Positions 5,695-5,968 of a stretch of DNA of 5,968 nucleotides are shown here, piece after piece. The position numbers and the translations under genes were made by a program. Every line of letters starts with the position of its first letter. Position 1 is the stretch's first letter. The stretch is from Chloroflexota bacterium (GTDB taxonomy: Bacteria > Chloroflexota > Limnocylindria > Limnocylindrales > CSP1-4). The notes under the pieces are model-generated. The model did no database searches, was not told the origin of the DNA, and saw nothing but the letters and a program-made list of their open reading frames with translations. The DNA is taken from positions 1 to 5,968 of the forward strand of contig JACDBP010000329.1 of assembly GCA_013694835.1 (NCBI GenBank), written 5' to 3'.

Positions 5695-5968
5695 CGGGAT
5701 CCGGCCTCGCTCGACATCGTCGGGCGGGCATCGACAGCAACGTCCTCATCTACCTTCTGGAGGGCAGCGGCGCGCAGGCGGAGGCGGCGGGGGCACTCCT
5801 CGATCGGATGGCGGTCGGCCCACTGGAAGGCGTGCTGGCGACGCTCGCCATCGCAGAGGTCGCCAGCGGTCCGGCCAGAGAAGGTGACGGGGCGATGGCC
5901 GAGCGTTACGCCGAGGAGCTGTCGACGCTCGAAGGGGTCACCGTCGTGCCGCTCGACCGGGATATCGC
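5691..5968 (+). CDS. PIN-domain toxin, VapC type, 3' end cut by window edge
   Basis: The N-terminal 92 residues of a PIN-domain protein, predicted to be a magnesium-dependent RNase toxin paired with the upstream antitoxin. The first strand reads GIDSNVLIYLLEG, placing the first metal-binding acidic residue at D15. The second conserved acidic residue is E56, in TLAIAEVASGP. The following helix and the VVPLDRDI strand match the PIN layout. The later acidic residues (usually in a pDal/AtA helix) lie outside the window, so catalytic completeness cannot be judged. The start ATG overlaps the antitoxin stop by four bases (ATGA), typical for vapBC order with antitoxin first. Target RNA is unknown. 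Confidence 0.88.
   Translation, partial: MTGSGLARHRRAGIDSNVLIYLLEGSGAQAEAAGALLDRMAVGPLEGVLATLAIAEVASGPAREGDGAMAERYAEELSTLEGVTVVPLDRDI

Overview
This is a very GC-rich, gene-dense bacterial chromosome segment. The composition, the GC-biased third codon positions that leave long open frames antisense to real genes, and two apparently leaderless promoters suit a soil or freshwater Chloroflexota-type or Actinomycetota-type bacterium. That taxonomy is inferred and cannot be fixed from this window. Five genes are supported: two run off the edges and three are complete.

Layout. (1) Positions 1-2176, minus strand: a large cyclic-di-GMP protein with the order GAF-GAF-GGDEF-EAL, cut by the left edge inside the EAL domain. 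(2) Positions 2177-2414: a divergent intergenic region with a leaderless-type promoter for the next gene and a doubtful 44-codon minus-strand frame. (3) Positions 2415-3641, plus strand: a complete 12-helix MFS transporter. (4) Positions 3642-4047: a 406-bp non-coding gap. It holds a terminator-like hairpin and an inverted-repeat-bounded element (3744-3972) with perfect 20-bp ends. Inside the element are four degenerate units at a 28-29 bp pitch. (5) Positions 4048-5424, plus strand: a guanine deaminase (guaD) with all expected metal, catalytic and guanine-contact residues. (6) Positions 5452-5694 and 5691 to the right edge: a vapB/vapC-type toxin-antitoxin pair with an ATGA overlap, an extended -10 promoter in the 27-bp gap after guaD, and an operator-like inverted repeat over that promoter.

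How they fit together. GuaD converts guanine to xanthine. The upstream same-strand MFS carrier could export or import a related metabolite, but the repeat element and hairpin between them argue against a simple operon. The c-di-GMP gene is divergent and probably independent. The VapBC-type pair is likely a self-contained autoregulated module beside guaD. The least explained part of the window is the inverted-repeat element at 3744-3972, which looks like a dispersed non-coding repeat or MITE-like element. I found no clear evidence of a wholly new multi-gene system.
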